A stretch of 64,000 nucleotides of DNA. Source: Nocardia terpenica (GTDB lineage: Bacteria; Actinomycetota; Actinomycetes; Mycobacteriales; Mycobacteriaceae). Below are positions 17,005-26,247 of the stretch, in pieces; within the stretch, counting starts at the first letter, position 1, and each line of letters begins with the position of its first letter. The translations under genes were made by a program, and so were the position numbers. The stretch spans positions 806,001-870,000 of the forward strand of contig NZ_JABMCZ010000001.1 of the NCBI RefSeq assembly GCF_013186535.1, given 5' to 3'. The notes beneath the pieces were generated by a model. That model saw only the letters and a program-made list of their open reading frames with translations, had not been told where the DNA came from and did not search any database.

Positions 17005-18194
17005 GGGACACGAACTGGATGGCGTCGTCGGGAAGACCGGAATCCGGTTGCGGCCGAACGAGTTCGGTTCGCAGCAGTTCCTCGGCGCAGCAGCGGCGCA
17101 GATACTCCACCACGCGCTGCCCCTGCGGGCTGTCGGCGGCGAACGGGATCGGCTCGTTGGCCCGGTCGATCACCGCGGGTCGGAACCCGGCGGAGACGAC
17201 GTTGTCCGCCGCCGCGCCCTCCCGGACCCGGATCACGGCGATACCGGTCATGCGGGAGTCGGGGTGGAACGGCAGCAGCGGGTAGTCCTCCCGCGGCCGA
17301 ATGCGGTACTCGCCGAATCGGCGGGTGAGCGCCAACTCGTCCTCCGGCGCGGCCGCGGTGAGGTAGCCGTCCCTGGCCTGCCGCTCGGGCAGTCCGGGCA
17401 GGTCGAACAGAAAATGGCCGAGCCCGTAGAAGATCGGCTTGCCCCGGTAGAACTCGACGCCGCGGAGCATGTGGTGATGGTGTCCGACGACCGCGTCCGC
17501 GCCGGAATCGATGGCGAGGCGGGCCGGTGCGGCGCTCGTGATCGGTCAGCACGAACGGCCGGGTGAAATCGCCCCAGTGGAAACTGGTGACCACGACGTC
17601 GGCGCGCTCGCGGGCGGCCTCGATATCGCGCCGCAGCGCGCGGACGTCCTCGGGGAACGCGGTGGTGGTGACCTTGGGCAGCAGCCCCGGGTTCCACTCG
17701 TTGAGTTCCCAGGGGGAGTAGTGCGTGTGCGCCCGGATCGGCGCGAGCCCGGGCACCCCGGGACGAGCCTCGTACCCGTGCGGGAAAACCGCCGCATACG
17801 CCAGGAAGGCGACGCGCGGCGGACCGTCGACCACGACCGGGGTCCGGGCCTCCACGATGTTCTCACCGGCCCCGACCGGCTGGATTCCACGGTCCAGCAG
17901 CGCCTTTCGGGTGCCGAGCAGGGCCGCGTGGCCACCGTCGACGCTGTGGTTGTTGGCCAGCGACATCACCGTGAACCGGCCGCCCGCCAGCGCCCGGGCG
18001 TTCGCGGCGCGCGTGACCACCGGCGATCCGGAACTCGGCGCCCGCTCCCAGGCGTCGCTGAAGACGCCCTCGCAGTTGCCGAAGACGATGTCGCCGTCGG
18101 CGAGCGCGTCACCGGCGGCGTGGAATGCGCCGGTGGGCGCGGCGCGGTCGATGAATACATCCCCCACGGCGAAGACAGACAGTTCGGCTGTCAC
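16997..18194 (-). pseudogene. CapA-family phosphoesterase-like protein, frameshifted
   Basis: The first part (GTG 18194, with GGGGAGGG upstream) reads as a CapA/PGA_cap protein: AVGDVFIDR, GNCEG, LANNHSVDGG and FHWGDFTRPF. Near 17525-17530 the frame slips: after DHERRT the reading continues correctly only if one G is dropped, giving ARLAIDSGADAVVGHHHHM and then a normal C-terminal half to 16997. Both halves are intact and conserved, about 398 residues in all, so this is either a very recent frameshift or a base-call error. The family is a calcineurin-like metal-dependent fold known from poly-gamma-glutamate capsule systems; here, within a biosynthetic operon, it may be a tailoring enzyme. Confidence 0.8.
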
Positions 18195-18236
18195 GAAAAC
18201 CCTCCCCTTTCTCGGTGTTTCGAGGTCGCGCGGCCG

Positions 18237-18767
18237 TCACTCGGCGGACTGCGCGTGCAGCACGAGCTGGGCCTCGATCTCCACGGGCTTGTTCCACGGC
18301 AGACCGGCCACGCCGATCGCCACCCGCGCGTGCGTGCCGATCTCCCGGCCGAACGCGGTCACCAGCAGCTGCGAGGCCGGATTGAAAACCCCTGGGAAAT
18401 CGGTGAACTCGGGCGTGGCGCTCGCCATGCAGTACAGCCGGCGCCAGGCCCGGATCCGGCCGAGGTCGCCGATCTCGCGTTCCAGATCGGCCAGGATGCC
18501 GAGCAGGGTCTTGATCGCGGCCTGCTGCGCCCCCGCCAGGTCGACCTCGGCGCCGACCCGGCCGGACACCTCGTCGACCTCGCCGTCGGCGTCGATGGGG
18601 ACGTGCCCGGAGACGAACACCTCGTTGTCGATGACGCGAATCAGGCTGGACGGGATGGCGATCCGCTCCGGAAGCTTCCACGCGACGGGCAGCCGGTGGC
18701 CCGCCTCGGCGAGTCGGCGCCGGACCTCGGCGCCCGTCACGCGTTCGGCGCTGGTTGTGCTGGTCAT
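18237..18767 (-). CDS. RidA/YjgF family protein
   Basis: A 176-residue RidA-fold protein: LIRVIDNEVFVSGHVPID, then QAAIKTLLGILADLEREIGDLGRI and the C-terminal GTHARVAIGVAGLPWNKPVEIEA. RidA hydrolyses reactive enamine/imine intermediates; the conserved Arg of true RidA lies in the region corresponding to THARVAIGV. This one is longer at the N-terminus than E. coli RidA (about 128), as in the YjgF/TdcF-like subgroups linked to biosynthetic and degradative operons. AAGGAG precedes the ATG. It sits 27 bp after the ANL ligase gene in the cluster. Confidence 0.85.
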   Translation of the reverse strand: MTSTTSAERVTGAEVRRRLAEAGHRLPVAWKLPERIAIPSSLIRVIDNEVFVSGHVPIDADGEVDEVSGRVGAEVDLAGAQQAAIKTLLGILADLEREIGDLGRIRAWRRLYCMASATPEFTDFPGVFNPASQLLVTAFGREIGTHARVAIGVAGLPWNKPVEIEAQLVLHAQSAE

Positions 18768-18794
18768 CTGTATTTCTCCTTCCGTGGCATCCGG

Positions 18795-20420
18795 TCAGGA
18801 CGCCGGTGACGGATCGGCGGCGAATTGTCGGCGCAGCGCGTTCTTGTCGACCTTCCCGACACTGGTGCGCGGCAGCGCGGGGGCGAAGACGATGCGCTCG
18901 GGCAGCCATGCCCCCGGCACCCTGGTCAGCAGGTGGTCGACGAGCTCGGCCGCGGTGGGCGCCGGTGCGGCGTCTCGGACGGAAACCACGGTGGCCCAGG
19001 GCCGTTCGCCGAGTTCGGGGTGCGGCACGCCGACCACCGCCGCCTCCGCGACGCCCGGGTGGCCGGTGAGCTGCTCCTCCAACTCGACGGTGGAGATCAG
19101 CGCGTCGCCGGAGCGCACCAGGTCCTTCATCCGATCGACCACGCGCAGATAGCCGAGCCGATCGATGCGCGCCGCGTCGCCGGTGCGCAGCCAGCCGTTG
19201 TCGAAGGTGTCCGGCCGGGCGCCGTCGCGGTAGTACTCGGCGGCCACCCAGGGGCCACGGATCTGTAGCTCCCCGATGGCGCGGCCGTCCCACGGCAGCT
19301 CCGCGCCCGCGTCGTCGACCAGCCGCATCTCGACCATCGGCGCCGGACGGCCCTGGGAGGTCAGGTAGTAGCGCAGGGTCTGCTCGTCCGGCGCGTCGCC
19401 CGCCTCCTGCGGCAGGCGGTCGAAGCAGCCGTGCCCGCTCGTCTCGGTCATGCCGAAGACCTGCACGATCGGCACGCCGACCTCCTCGGCGAACGCCCGC
19501 GACAGCGCCCGGGGCACCGGGGAACCGCCGCACAGGTATTCCCGCAGGGAGGACAGATCGGTCCGGGTGCGCCGCCAGTGGTCGAGCAGGCCGGGCAGGG
19601 CCGCGCCGAAACCGTCGGCGACGGTGGGGCGTTCGGTCGCGATCAGCTCGCAGATCGCGGCGGGGGACTGGTCGGCGCCGGGCAGCACCAGGCCGCAGCC
19701 CTGCATGGCGGCGGCGAACGGCAGCCCCACCTGGCTCAACGACAACGGCACCAGCGGCAGCAGGATATCGGTCGCGGCAAAGGATTTGGCGTTGGCCAGG
19801 CCGCTGCACATGCTCTGCAACACCGTGCTGCGGTGGCTGAACAGCACGCCCTTCGGCCGTCCGGTGGTGCCGGTGGTATAGCTCAGATGGGCGGGCGCGT
19901 TCTCGTCGATCTCCGGCCAGTCGACGACGGGTTCGGCCGCGGCGAGCAGCTTTTCGTAGTCGCCCGGGTCGTCGGAGTCGTCGGCCGTGCCGTCGGGCAG
20001 CACGATCTCGAGTCGGCGGTGACGCAGCAAATCCGCGGCGCGCCACCAGGATTCGCGCAGGCCGCGGTCGCACAGCACCAGCCTGTCGTCGGCGTGCTCG
20101 ACCAGGTACGCGACCTGTTCGGCGTCGAGACCGACATTGATGGTGTGCAGGACCGCGCCGATCGAGGTGACCGCGAAGTACGCCTCCACGTGCCGGTGGG
20201 TGCTGGTCGCGAAGGTGGCCACCCGGTCGCCGGGCCGCACGCCGAGGCTGCGCAGCGCACCGGCCAGTCTCCTGGCCCGGCCGATCACCTCGCCCCAGGT
20301 GCCGCGGTGGATGCCGGTCGGGAATCGGGTGACGACGGGCCGCTCGGCGAACAATCGCTCGGCCCGCGGCACGATCATCTCCGGGATCGTCAACGGCCTG
20401 TTGCCCATGCCGGACTGCAT
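18795..20420 (-). CDS. ANL-superfamily ligase, candidate diazotase or acyl-CoA ligase
   Basis: A 541-residue adenylate-forming enzyme with complete motifs: YTTGTTGRPKGVLFSH (phosphate loop), FGMTETSG, the hinge region LRTGDAARIDRLGYLRVVDR and a C-terminal PRTSVGKVDKNALR with the catalytic Lys. By sequence it is a fatty/aryl acyl-CoA ligase (FadD-like). In known nitrite-using pathways (cremeomycin CreM, and as I recall its avenalumic acid counterpart) a homologue of this family activates nitrite with ATP and diazotises an aryl amine. Being 79 bp downstream of the CreD-like lyase makes that role a serious possibility; ordinary activation of an aromatic acid is the alternative. Confidence 0.85.
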   Translation of the reverse strand: MQSGMGNRPLTIPEMIVPRAERLFAERPVVTRFPTGIHRGTWGEVIGRARRLAGALRSLGVRPGDRVATFATSTHRHVEAYFAVTSIGAVLHTINVGLDAEQVAYLVEHADDRLVLCDRGLRESWWRAADLLRHRRLEIVLPDGTADDSDDPGDYEKLLAAAEPVVDWPEIDENAPAHLSYTTGTTGRPKGVLFSHRSTVLQSMCSGLANAKSFAATDILLPLVPLSLSQVGLPFAAAMQGCGLVLPGADQSPAAICELIATERPTVADGFGAALPGLLDHWRRTRTDLSSLREYLCGGSPVPRALSRAFAEEVGVPIVQVFGMTETSGHGCFDRLPQEAGDAPDEQTLRYYLTSQGRPAPMVEMRLVDDAGAELPWDGRAIGELQIRGPWVAAEYYRDGARPDTFDNGWLRTGDAARIDRLGYLRVVDRMKDLVRSGDALISTVELEEQLTGHPGVAEAAVVGVPHPELGERPWATVVSVRDAAPAPTAAELVDHLLTRVPGAWLPERIVFAPALPRTSVGKVDKNALRRQFAADPSPAS

Positions 20421-20499
20421 CGGCTCACCTCTCGTCTGTTCGAAATCGGTGCCGTGGAGAAGGATCGGCTCCGACTGTAGGTCTGGAACAGCTCGGCGC

Positions 20500-21912
20500 T
20501 CACCGAACTGTGCTCGCGGCGCGGTATCGGCGCAGTGCGCGCTCGACCAGCGCCTCCGCCGCGCCGAGGTAGGTCTCGGGCCGGATCAGCTCGCGCAGGT
20601 GGTCGCGATCGAGCTGGTGTCCGGCCGCACGCGCCGACTCGGTGAGCAGGTCGGCGAGGTCGCGACCGGTCGTGCCCGACTGCCGGGTCGCCTGTGCCAG
20701 AAGCTCTTTCGCCGCGCGTCGGCCCAGGGCGGGCGCGAGTGCGACGGTGAGCCGTTCGGACACCACCGCGCCCGCGGTCAGCGCCAGGTTGGCGCGCATC
20801 CGCTCGGGGAAGACGGTCAATCCGGCCAGCAGCTCCACGGCATTGCGCGCCGCACCGGCGGTGAGCCGCAGGGCTTCCCGCAGCGGCTGCCACTCCGCGT
20901 GCCAGCCCCCGGCCGAGCGTTCGTCCTCCACGATCATCGACTGGTACAGCACCAGCGCGTACGGCGGCACCTGGCGGGCCGCGGTGGCGATCATGGTGGC
21001 GTACACCGGATTTCGTTTCTGCGGCATCGCCGAGGACGCGCCGCGACCCGCGGCGGTGGCCTCGGCGACCTCGCCGATCTCGTTGCGCGTCAGCACCTGG
21101 ACATCGGCGGCGATCTTGCCGAGGGCGCCGGTGGCGACGCAGAGCGCCGCGGCGACGTCGGCGATCGGGGTCCGCGCGCCGTGCCAGGGGACGAGCGGTT
21201 CGGCCAGGCCGAGCTCCGCCGCGAACGCCGCGGCGAGTTCGATCGAGCCGTCGGCTCCCGCGCCGTTCGCGTATTCCTGGTACGCGGCAAGGGTTCCGGC
21301 GGCGCCGCCCAGCGCGGCGGGCAGCCCGCCGTCGAGGACGCGGCGCACCCGATCGATCGCGTCGAGCAGCAGTTGCAGCCAGGTGGTGGCCTTGAGGCCG
21401 AACGTAATCGGCACGGCGTGCTGGGTGAGGGTCCGCCCGGCCATGGGGGTGCCGCGGTATCGGTCGGCGAGCCCCGCGGCCGCCCCCGCGGCGCGCCGCA
21501 GATCGTCGAGGACGCGCCGCAGCGTTCGGGCGCACAGCAGCATCATGGCCGAGTCGAGGATGTCCTGACTGGTACTGCCGCAGTGGACGTGATCGGCGGC
21601 GCCGGTGTCGAGCGCCGCGACCGCGGCGGTCAGCTGGGCGACGAGCGCGACGACCGGGTTCGCCGTCGTGCGGACGCCCGCGACGAGCGCGCGGAGATCG
21701 ATGCGCCCGGCGTCGGCCGCGGTGGCGATGACCCGCGCCGACTCGGCGGGAATCATCCCGCACCGGGCCTGCGCCCGCGCCAGGGCGACCTCGACCTCCA
21801 CCATGGCCCGCACCCACGCCCGGTCGTCGAGGAGTTCGCCGACATCGGTGTCGGCCCATCCGGGCGACAGCAGCCCGGTGTCGGCGTATTCGAGCACTCC
21901 GTCGTTCGTCAT
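20500..21912 (-). CDS. Fumarase/aspartase-superfamily lyase, CreD-like (nitrosuccinate lyase candidate)
   Basis: A 470-residue lyase with the three conserved superfamily regions: CGSTSQDILDSA (about 110-120), GRTLTQHAVPITFGLK (about 160-175) and the signature loop GASSAMPQKRNP (about 290-300) carrying the catalytic Ser. The closest familiar relatives are 3-carboxy-muconate cycloisomerase and adenylosuccinate lyase. Paired with the upstream CreE-like flavoenzyme it fits CreD, which eliminates nitrous acid from nitrosuccinate to leave fumarate. No other protocatechuate pathway gene is present, which argues against PcaB. The assignment depends on the pairing; the enzyme class itself is certain. 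Confidence 0.75.
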   Translation of the reverse strand: MTNDGVLEYADTGLLSPGWADTDVGELLDDRAWVRAMVEVEVALARAQARCGMIPAESARVIATAADAGRIDLRALVAGVRTTANPVVALVAQLTAAVAALDTGAADHVHCGSTSQDILDSAMMLLCARTLRRVLDDLRRAAGAAAGLADRYRGTPMAGRTLTQHAVPITFGLKATTWLQLLLDAIDRVRRVLDGGLPAALGGAAGTLAAYQEYANGAGADGSIELAAAFAAELGLAEPLVPWHGARTPIADVAAALCVATGALGKIAADVQVLTRNEIGEVAEATAAGRGASSAMPQKRNPVYATMIATAARQVPPYALVLYQSMIVEDERSAGGWHAEWQPLREALRLTAGAARNAVELLAGLTVFPERMRANLALTAGAVVSERLTVALAPALGRRAAKELLAQATRQSGTTGRDLADLLTESARAAGHQLDRDHLRELIRPETYLGAAEALVERALRRYRAASTVR

Positions 21913-21954
21913 GGTTTCTCGTCTCGTTGTGGAATGTCTTGCGGTGGAATGGAT

Positions 21955-23937
21955 TCAGCCGGTCGACAGGGCCGACGCGCCGAGCCGGGAGGCGGTCAGG
22001 CCCGCCCGGGCCACCGAGTCGGCGTCGCCGAGGATGACCGAGTCGACGCCCGGCCGGATGCCCGCGGCGGTCACCCAGTGCACCGTCTCCGTCGGCACGC
22101 CGAAGGCGAACCGGCGCGGATGGGGACGGCGGTTCCCGTCGAGCACGTGGTAGGGGCGCTGGGTGACGGCCAGCCCACCGGTTTCGTAGTACCCGCCGCC
22201 GCGAATCGGGATGCGGTGCGGCGCGCACTCCCCGCGGGCGAGCAGGCGTCGCAGCAGGGGATCGGTGGTGCGCCGGATGTCGGTGTCGGGCAGGCGAGCC
22301 TCGATCAGGGCCGTCGCGCGGTACCCGGAGCCGGGTATCGCGGGGGACCGGATGCGGAATCCGTCGCCGTCGTCCGGACATTCGATCGTCACGTCCGGTC
22401 CGACGACGGTGAGCACGCCCGCCTCGATCAGCGCGATCATCTCCTCGATCCGGGATACCGGGGGGCCGATGGAGAGAAATCCGTTGAACGGCGTGTACCA
22501 CCGCTGGAGTTCGTCGCGATAGGAGTCGCCGCCGAGGCCACCGTGGTCGACGACGAGCCGAATCTCGTTGCGCAGGTCCCGCAGTACGTCCAGCGCCGCC
22601 TTGAGGGGGCCGTCGACATTGCCGCGCCGCGCCGCGCGGACGTCACGCTCCAGATAGTCCAGCAGCCAGCTCCGGAACTCGGCGACGCCGGTGAGGCTCC
22701 GCTCGTCGTACGGGTACGCGATCCGGTGCCAGTCCCACCGCTGCGCCGCCGAGATCCCGAACCGTTCCAGGAGCGCGGCTTCCGCCGGAGACTCGTGGTG
22801 GCTCAAGGGATTCGACGATCGTGGGTGGCCCGAGAGCTCCGCGTGGGCGACATAGGAGTGCAGGAAGGCGTCCGCGTCGCACCGGCAGCGCCGATCGGCG
22901 ATCAGCGTCGAGTAGTAGACCGCGCGCACCTCGCGGTCGATGATCGGCCAGACGTCGGCATCGAAGGCGACGGGTTCGCCGCGGTCGGCCCGGCGTCGCA
23001 TGCGGTCGATCACGGGCGCGGTGAAGAACAGCGGCGTGTGCCGACCGTGCGGTCCCTTCTGATTCTCGCCGCGGGCATGATAGGGCACGCCGCGGCGCGA
23101 TCCCGCGATCAAGATCGGCTCCAGCCCGGAGCGCTCGTAGCGCAGCCGCCCGTCCGATCCGCGCGTGAAACTGCCGCCGCGCCCGGTCGTCAGCAGCGCC
23201 ATGTAGTCGAAGAAGTTGAGCCCGAGACCGCGCAGCGCGGTGGGTTGTCCCGGGGCCAGGCGATCGACGTCGACGTCGGCGGGATTGCCGGGCGGCACGT
23301 AGAGCAGATCGCGGCGTCCGGCGAAGTCGGCGAGCGCCCGCTCCCGGTCGGTCGGCCGCGTGCCGGTGTGCCCGAGCGTCAGGATCACGGCGTCCAGGCC
23401 GGGCAGCGTCGTTCCGTCGGCGAGGGTGACGATCTGGCGGCCTTCGTCGTCGTCGGCGACATCGATCGCGGTGCGGCAGTGCGGGGTGATCGCGATGTCC
23501 GCGGGAGCGGTGTCGGTCAGATGACGCAGCACCCAGGCGAGGTAGCGCCCGTAGAAGGCCCGGGTGGGATAGGTGTCGGGGCCCAGCGTCGCGGCCTCGG
23601 CGCGGACGTGCTCGGGAAGCCCGGGAAACGGATCGACCAGCGCGACGAATCGCGCCCATTCGTACAGGCTCGGGCCCGGCACGATCGGTCCGGCACACGA
23701 CACGCTCTCGTCGACGAACATCGTGATCTGCGCGGCGACGGTATTCATCAGCAGCTGCGGCGGCTGATCGGTCCGCCAGACCCGGCTGCCTCGGCCCAGA
23801 TGCGGATCGACGAGGTGAATGTGCAGGCGCGCGCCGGGGCCGAGCAGGTCTCGGGCGTTGGCGCAGAGGCGTTCGAACACCGACAGGCCCCGCGGTCCGA
23901 GTCCGACGATGCAGACCGTGGTCGTGCTGGAGTCCAT
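21955..23937 (-). CDS. FAD/NAD(P)-binding flavoenzyme, CreE-like (nitrosuccinate synthase candidate)
   Basis: A 660-residue protein opening with an FAD dinucleotide fold (VCIVGLGPRGLSVFERL) typical of the NAD_binding_9 group. A second nucleotide-binding region lies around LPGLDAVILTLGHTGTRPT, and further conserved blocks are LRGLGLNFFDYMALLTTGRGG and SRRGVPYHARGENQKG. It resembles the enzymes that oxidise the amino group of L-aspartate three times to give nitrosuccinate (CreE, FzmM). The next gene encodes the matching lyase 42 bp downstream, which makes the pair recognisable. The ATG at 23937 starts directly before the FAD motif; longer upstream reading is out of character. Alternative: another N-oxygenating flavoenzyme. 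Confidence 0.72.
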   Translation of the reverse strand: MDSSTTTVCIVGLGPRGLSVFERLCANARDLLGPGARLHIHLVDPHLGRGSRVWRTDQPPQLLMNTVAAQITMFVDESVSCAGPIVPGPSLYEWARFVALVDPFPGLPEHVRAEAATLGPDTYPTRAFYGRYLAWVLRHLTDTAPADIAITPHCRTAIDVADDDEGRQIVTLADGTTLPGLDAVILTLGHTGTRPTDRERALADFAGRRDLLYVPPGNPADVDVDRLAPGQPTALRGLGLNFFDYMALLTTGRGGSFTRGSDGRLRYERSGLEPILIAGSRRGVPYHARGENQKGPHGRHTPLFFTAPVIDRMRRRADRGEPVAFDADVWPIIDREVRAVYYSTLIADRRCRCDADAFLHSYVAHAELSGHPRSSNPLSHHESPAEAALLERFGISAAQRWDWHRIAYPYDERSLTGVAEFRSWLLDYLERDVRAARRGNVDGPLKAALDVLRDLRNEIRLVVDHGGLGGDSYRDELQRWYTPFNGFLSIGPPVSRIEEMIALIEAGVLTVVGPDVTIECPDDGDGFRIRSPAIPGSGYRATALIEARLPDTDIRRTTDPLLRRLLARGECAPHRIPIRGGGYYETGGLAVTQRPYHVLDGNRRPHPRRFAFGVPTETVHWVTAAGIRPGVDSVILGDADSVARAGLTASRLGASALSTG

Positions 23938-23944
23938 GGTGTCG

Positions 23945-25267
23945 TCACTCGGTGGCCGACGGCAGCGCGGGCAGCGGACCGCGGCCGAGCCGGAGCAGCG
24001 CCGCCGCCAATTCCTGCCCGCCCGGCCCCAATTCGCCGTATCGGCGCAGCACGTGCTCCTCGCGGCGGTGCGCGATCCGCTCACCGCCGCTCGCCACCCG
24101 GGTATGAACGATCTTGCGGGACACCGCGGTTCGCCGCCGGACCAGATCACGGATCTGGGTGTCCATCGCGTCGATCTCGCGGCGCAGCCCGGCGATGCGG
24201 TCGGCGCCGTCGGGCGGCTCGGCCGCGGCGTCGCCGGGCGGGTCCCAGCTCGCCGTCGCGGTGCGCCCCAGGGTCGGCGACAGCATGCGCACGACGTCGG
24301 TGAGTGCGTCCACCTCGTCGGGGCCCAGGGCCTGCATGCCGTCGCAGAGCGCCCGGTGCGGCGTCGGATGGACGTCCACGATCAGGCCGTCGGCCCCGGC
24401 GGCGACCGCCGCGCGCGCCAGCGGCAGCACCAGATCCCGATCTCCGCCCGAGTGCGAGGGATCCACGACGACCGGCAGGTGGGACAGCCGCTGCACCAGC
24501 GGAATCGCGCTGATGTCCAACGTATTTCGGGTCCGGGTCTCGAACGTGCGGATGCCGCGCTCGCAGAGCACGATATCCAAAGTGCCTGCGTGGGCGACGT
24601 ATTCGGCCGCGAGCAGCCACTCGTCGATCGTGGCGGACAGGCCGCGCTTGAGCAGCACCGGTTTGCCCACCGCGCCGACGGCCGCCAGCAGCGCGAAGTT
24701 CTGCATATTGCGCGCGCCGATCTGCATCATATCGGCATGCGCGGCAACCACATCCACGTCCCGGGTGTCGAGCACCTCGGTGACCACCGGTAGGTCGGTC
24801 TCCCGGCCGACGTCGGCGAGGATGCGCAGGCCCGCCCGGCCCAGCCCCTGGAACGAGTAGGGCGAGGTGCGCGGCTTGAACGCGCCGCCGCGTAGGACGG
24901 TGGCGCCGGCGGCCTTCGCCAGCAGCGCCGCGTCGAGCATCTGCTCGGGCGATTCGACCGCGCACGGTCCCGCGATCAGCGTGCACCGGCCGGGCCCGAA
25001 CGGTACCCCGGCGACGGATACGGTCGATCGCGTCGCGTGGCCCTCGCGGGTCACCAGCTTGTAGGGCGCCGAGATCCGGATCACCTCGGCCACCCCGGCC
25101 GCGCTGACCAGCGGCAGCCGTTCGAACCGCTCGATGTCGCCGACGAGGCCGATGATGGTGCGACTGCTGCCGCGGCTCACCACCGGCGTCCCACCGGCCG
25201 AATTCACCATGCCGACAACCGATTCGATATCCGCGTCACCGGCGTCCGGGCGCATGACCACGATCAT
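23945..25267 (-). CDS. DAHP synthase (type I beta) fused to chorismate mutase
   Basis: A 440-residue bifunctional shikimate-pathway protein. Residues 1-85 form a ferredoxin-like regulatory domain as in Thermotoga DAHP synthase. Residues 90-345 are the catalytic barrel (CTLIAGPCAVES, GGAFKPRTSPYSFQGLG, the metal Cys region IVLCERGIRTFE, and DPSHSGG). Residues 360-440 are an AroQ helical chorismate mutase (RIAGLRREIDAMDTQIRDLV, then Arg and Lys residues and an RREEHVLRRY helix). Together they draw erythrose-4-P and PEP towards chorismate and prephenate. As a cluster gene it is a dedicated precursor supplier, possibly insensitive to housekeeping feedback. Its ATG overlaps the formyltransferase stop (ATGA), and it ends 7 bp before the flavoenzyme. 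Confidence 0.88.
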   Translation of the reverse strand: MIVVMRPDAGDADIESVVGMVNSAGGTPVVSRGSSRTIIGLVGDIERFERLPLVSAAGVAEVIRISAPYKLVTREGHATRSTVSVAGVPFGPGRCTLIAGPCAVESPEQMLDAALLAKAAGATVLRGGAFKPRTSPYSFQGLGRAGLRILADVGRETDLPVVTEVLDTRDVDVVAAHADMMQIGARNMQNFALLAAVGAVGKPVLLKRGLSATIDEWLLAAEYVAHAGTLDIVLCERGIRTFETRTRNTLDISAIPLVQRLSHLPVVVDPSHSGGDRDLVLPLARAAVAAGADGLIVDVHPTPHRALCDGMQALGPDEVDALTDVVRMLSPTLGRTATASWDPPGDAAAEPPDGADRIAGLRREIDAMDTQIRDLVRRRTAVSRKIVHTRVASGGERIAHRREEHVLRRYGELGPGGQELAAALLRLGRGPLPALPSATE

Positions 25268-26247
25268 CCGGCCACCTCCTCGGGCACCCGGGCGCCGAGC
25301 GTGACCCCGTCGGGGAGCAGTCCCGGATGCTGGTCCACGCGGACCTCGGCGCCCTGGTTCTCGATGGTGCGGATGCGCAGCCACGTGTCGTTCGCCGCCA
25401 CGAGCCAGGCGCCGCCCACCCGGCGCACCGTGCCGGTACGCGCCAGCGGCAGGCGCACGCCGATATCGGAGTCGTCGAGCGACAGCAGGACGATCCGCAC
25501 TCCGTCCGACCGGAACGTGTGCGCGCCGGGGTGGCGGTAGCCCGCGCGCACGATCCGCCGGATGTCTTCGGCGCGGGACTCGAAATTGATCAGGTAGTCC
25601 GCCGGACGTGGGCGGCCGAAGTAGCTGCGCTCCCGCGGATTCTGCGGCGTGGTGGTGAACGACCGATCGGCCAGGCGCGGAACGAGTTCCGCGAGCATCC
25701 GCACGTTTTCGCGCTCCTGCATGCCGCGCAGTTCGACGGCCGATTCCCGCCCGGTCAGCCGCATGCGCCGCTGCATGATGATCGGCCCGGTGTCGACGCC
25801 CGCGTCCACCTCGATCGCGGTGACCCCGCCCTCGCGCTCGCCGTGGCGGACCATCCAGAAGAACGGGGCCAGACCGGCGTAGCGCGGCAGCGGGCTGGGG
25901 TGGAAGTTCACCGCGGTGACCGCGGGCACGGCCAGCAGCGCCGGTCTGAGTATCTGCTGGTAGTTGCCGACGATGAGATAGTCGGGCCGAAGCTCGACCA
26001 GGGTATCGATCATCTCGGGCGCATTGACGTCGACGGGCCGGAAAACGCGCACGCCGAGGTCGCGTGCCTGCGCCTCGAGGTCCACCTGATCCGAATCGTG
26101 CACGAAATACGAGCACAGCCGTCCCGGTCGTGAGGTGACCACGCCGACCAGGTCCACGTCGGGATGCCCGGCCAGGAGCGCCAGAAACGGCGAGCCCAGC
26201 TTGGAGTTTATCTCCGACAGCAGGATCACCCGGATTCGGTTGTTCAT
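25264..26247 (-). CDS. Formyltransferase of the Fmt/ArnA/PurN fold
   Basis: A 327-residue formyltransferase. The N-terminal Rossmann-like half has VILLSEINSKLGSPF and YLIVGNYQQILRPALLAVP. The catalytic triad typical of N10-formyl-THF enzymes is present: Asn and His in AVNFHPSPLPRYAG, then Asp in VDAGVDTGPI. The C-terminal 120 residues resemble the Fmt C-terminal barrel. It should transfer a formyl group to an amine. It is too divergent and out of context for the housekeeping methionyl-tRNA enzyme; a small-molecule or amino-acid acceptor is more likely. Both ends are ATGA-coupled, to the ThiF-like gene upstream and the DAHP synthase downstream. Confidence 0.82.
   Translation of the reverse strand: MNNRIRVILLSEINSKLGSPFLALLAGHPDVDLVGVVTSRPGRLCSYFVHDSDQVDLEAQARDLGVRVFRPVDVNAPEMIDTLVELRPDYLIVGNYQQILRPALLAVPAVTAVNFHPSPLPRYAGLAPFFWMVRHGEREGGVTAIEVDAGVDTGPIIMQRRMRLTGRESAVELRGMQERENVRMLAELVPRLADRSFTTTPQNPRERSYFGRPRPADYLINFESRAEDIRRIVRAGYRHPGAHTFRSDGVRIVLLSLDDSDIGVRLPLARTGTVRRVGGAWLVAANDTWLRIRTIENQGAEVRVDQHPGLLPDGVTLGARVPEEVAG

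Noticed and set aside
20137..24303. A 1388-residue open frame on the plus strand
   Set aside because: It is antisense to four genes with clear family motifs. Long antisense frames are expected in DNA with extreme GC at third codon positions, and the translation is rich in Arg, Gly, Gln and His with no domain.
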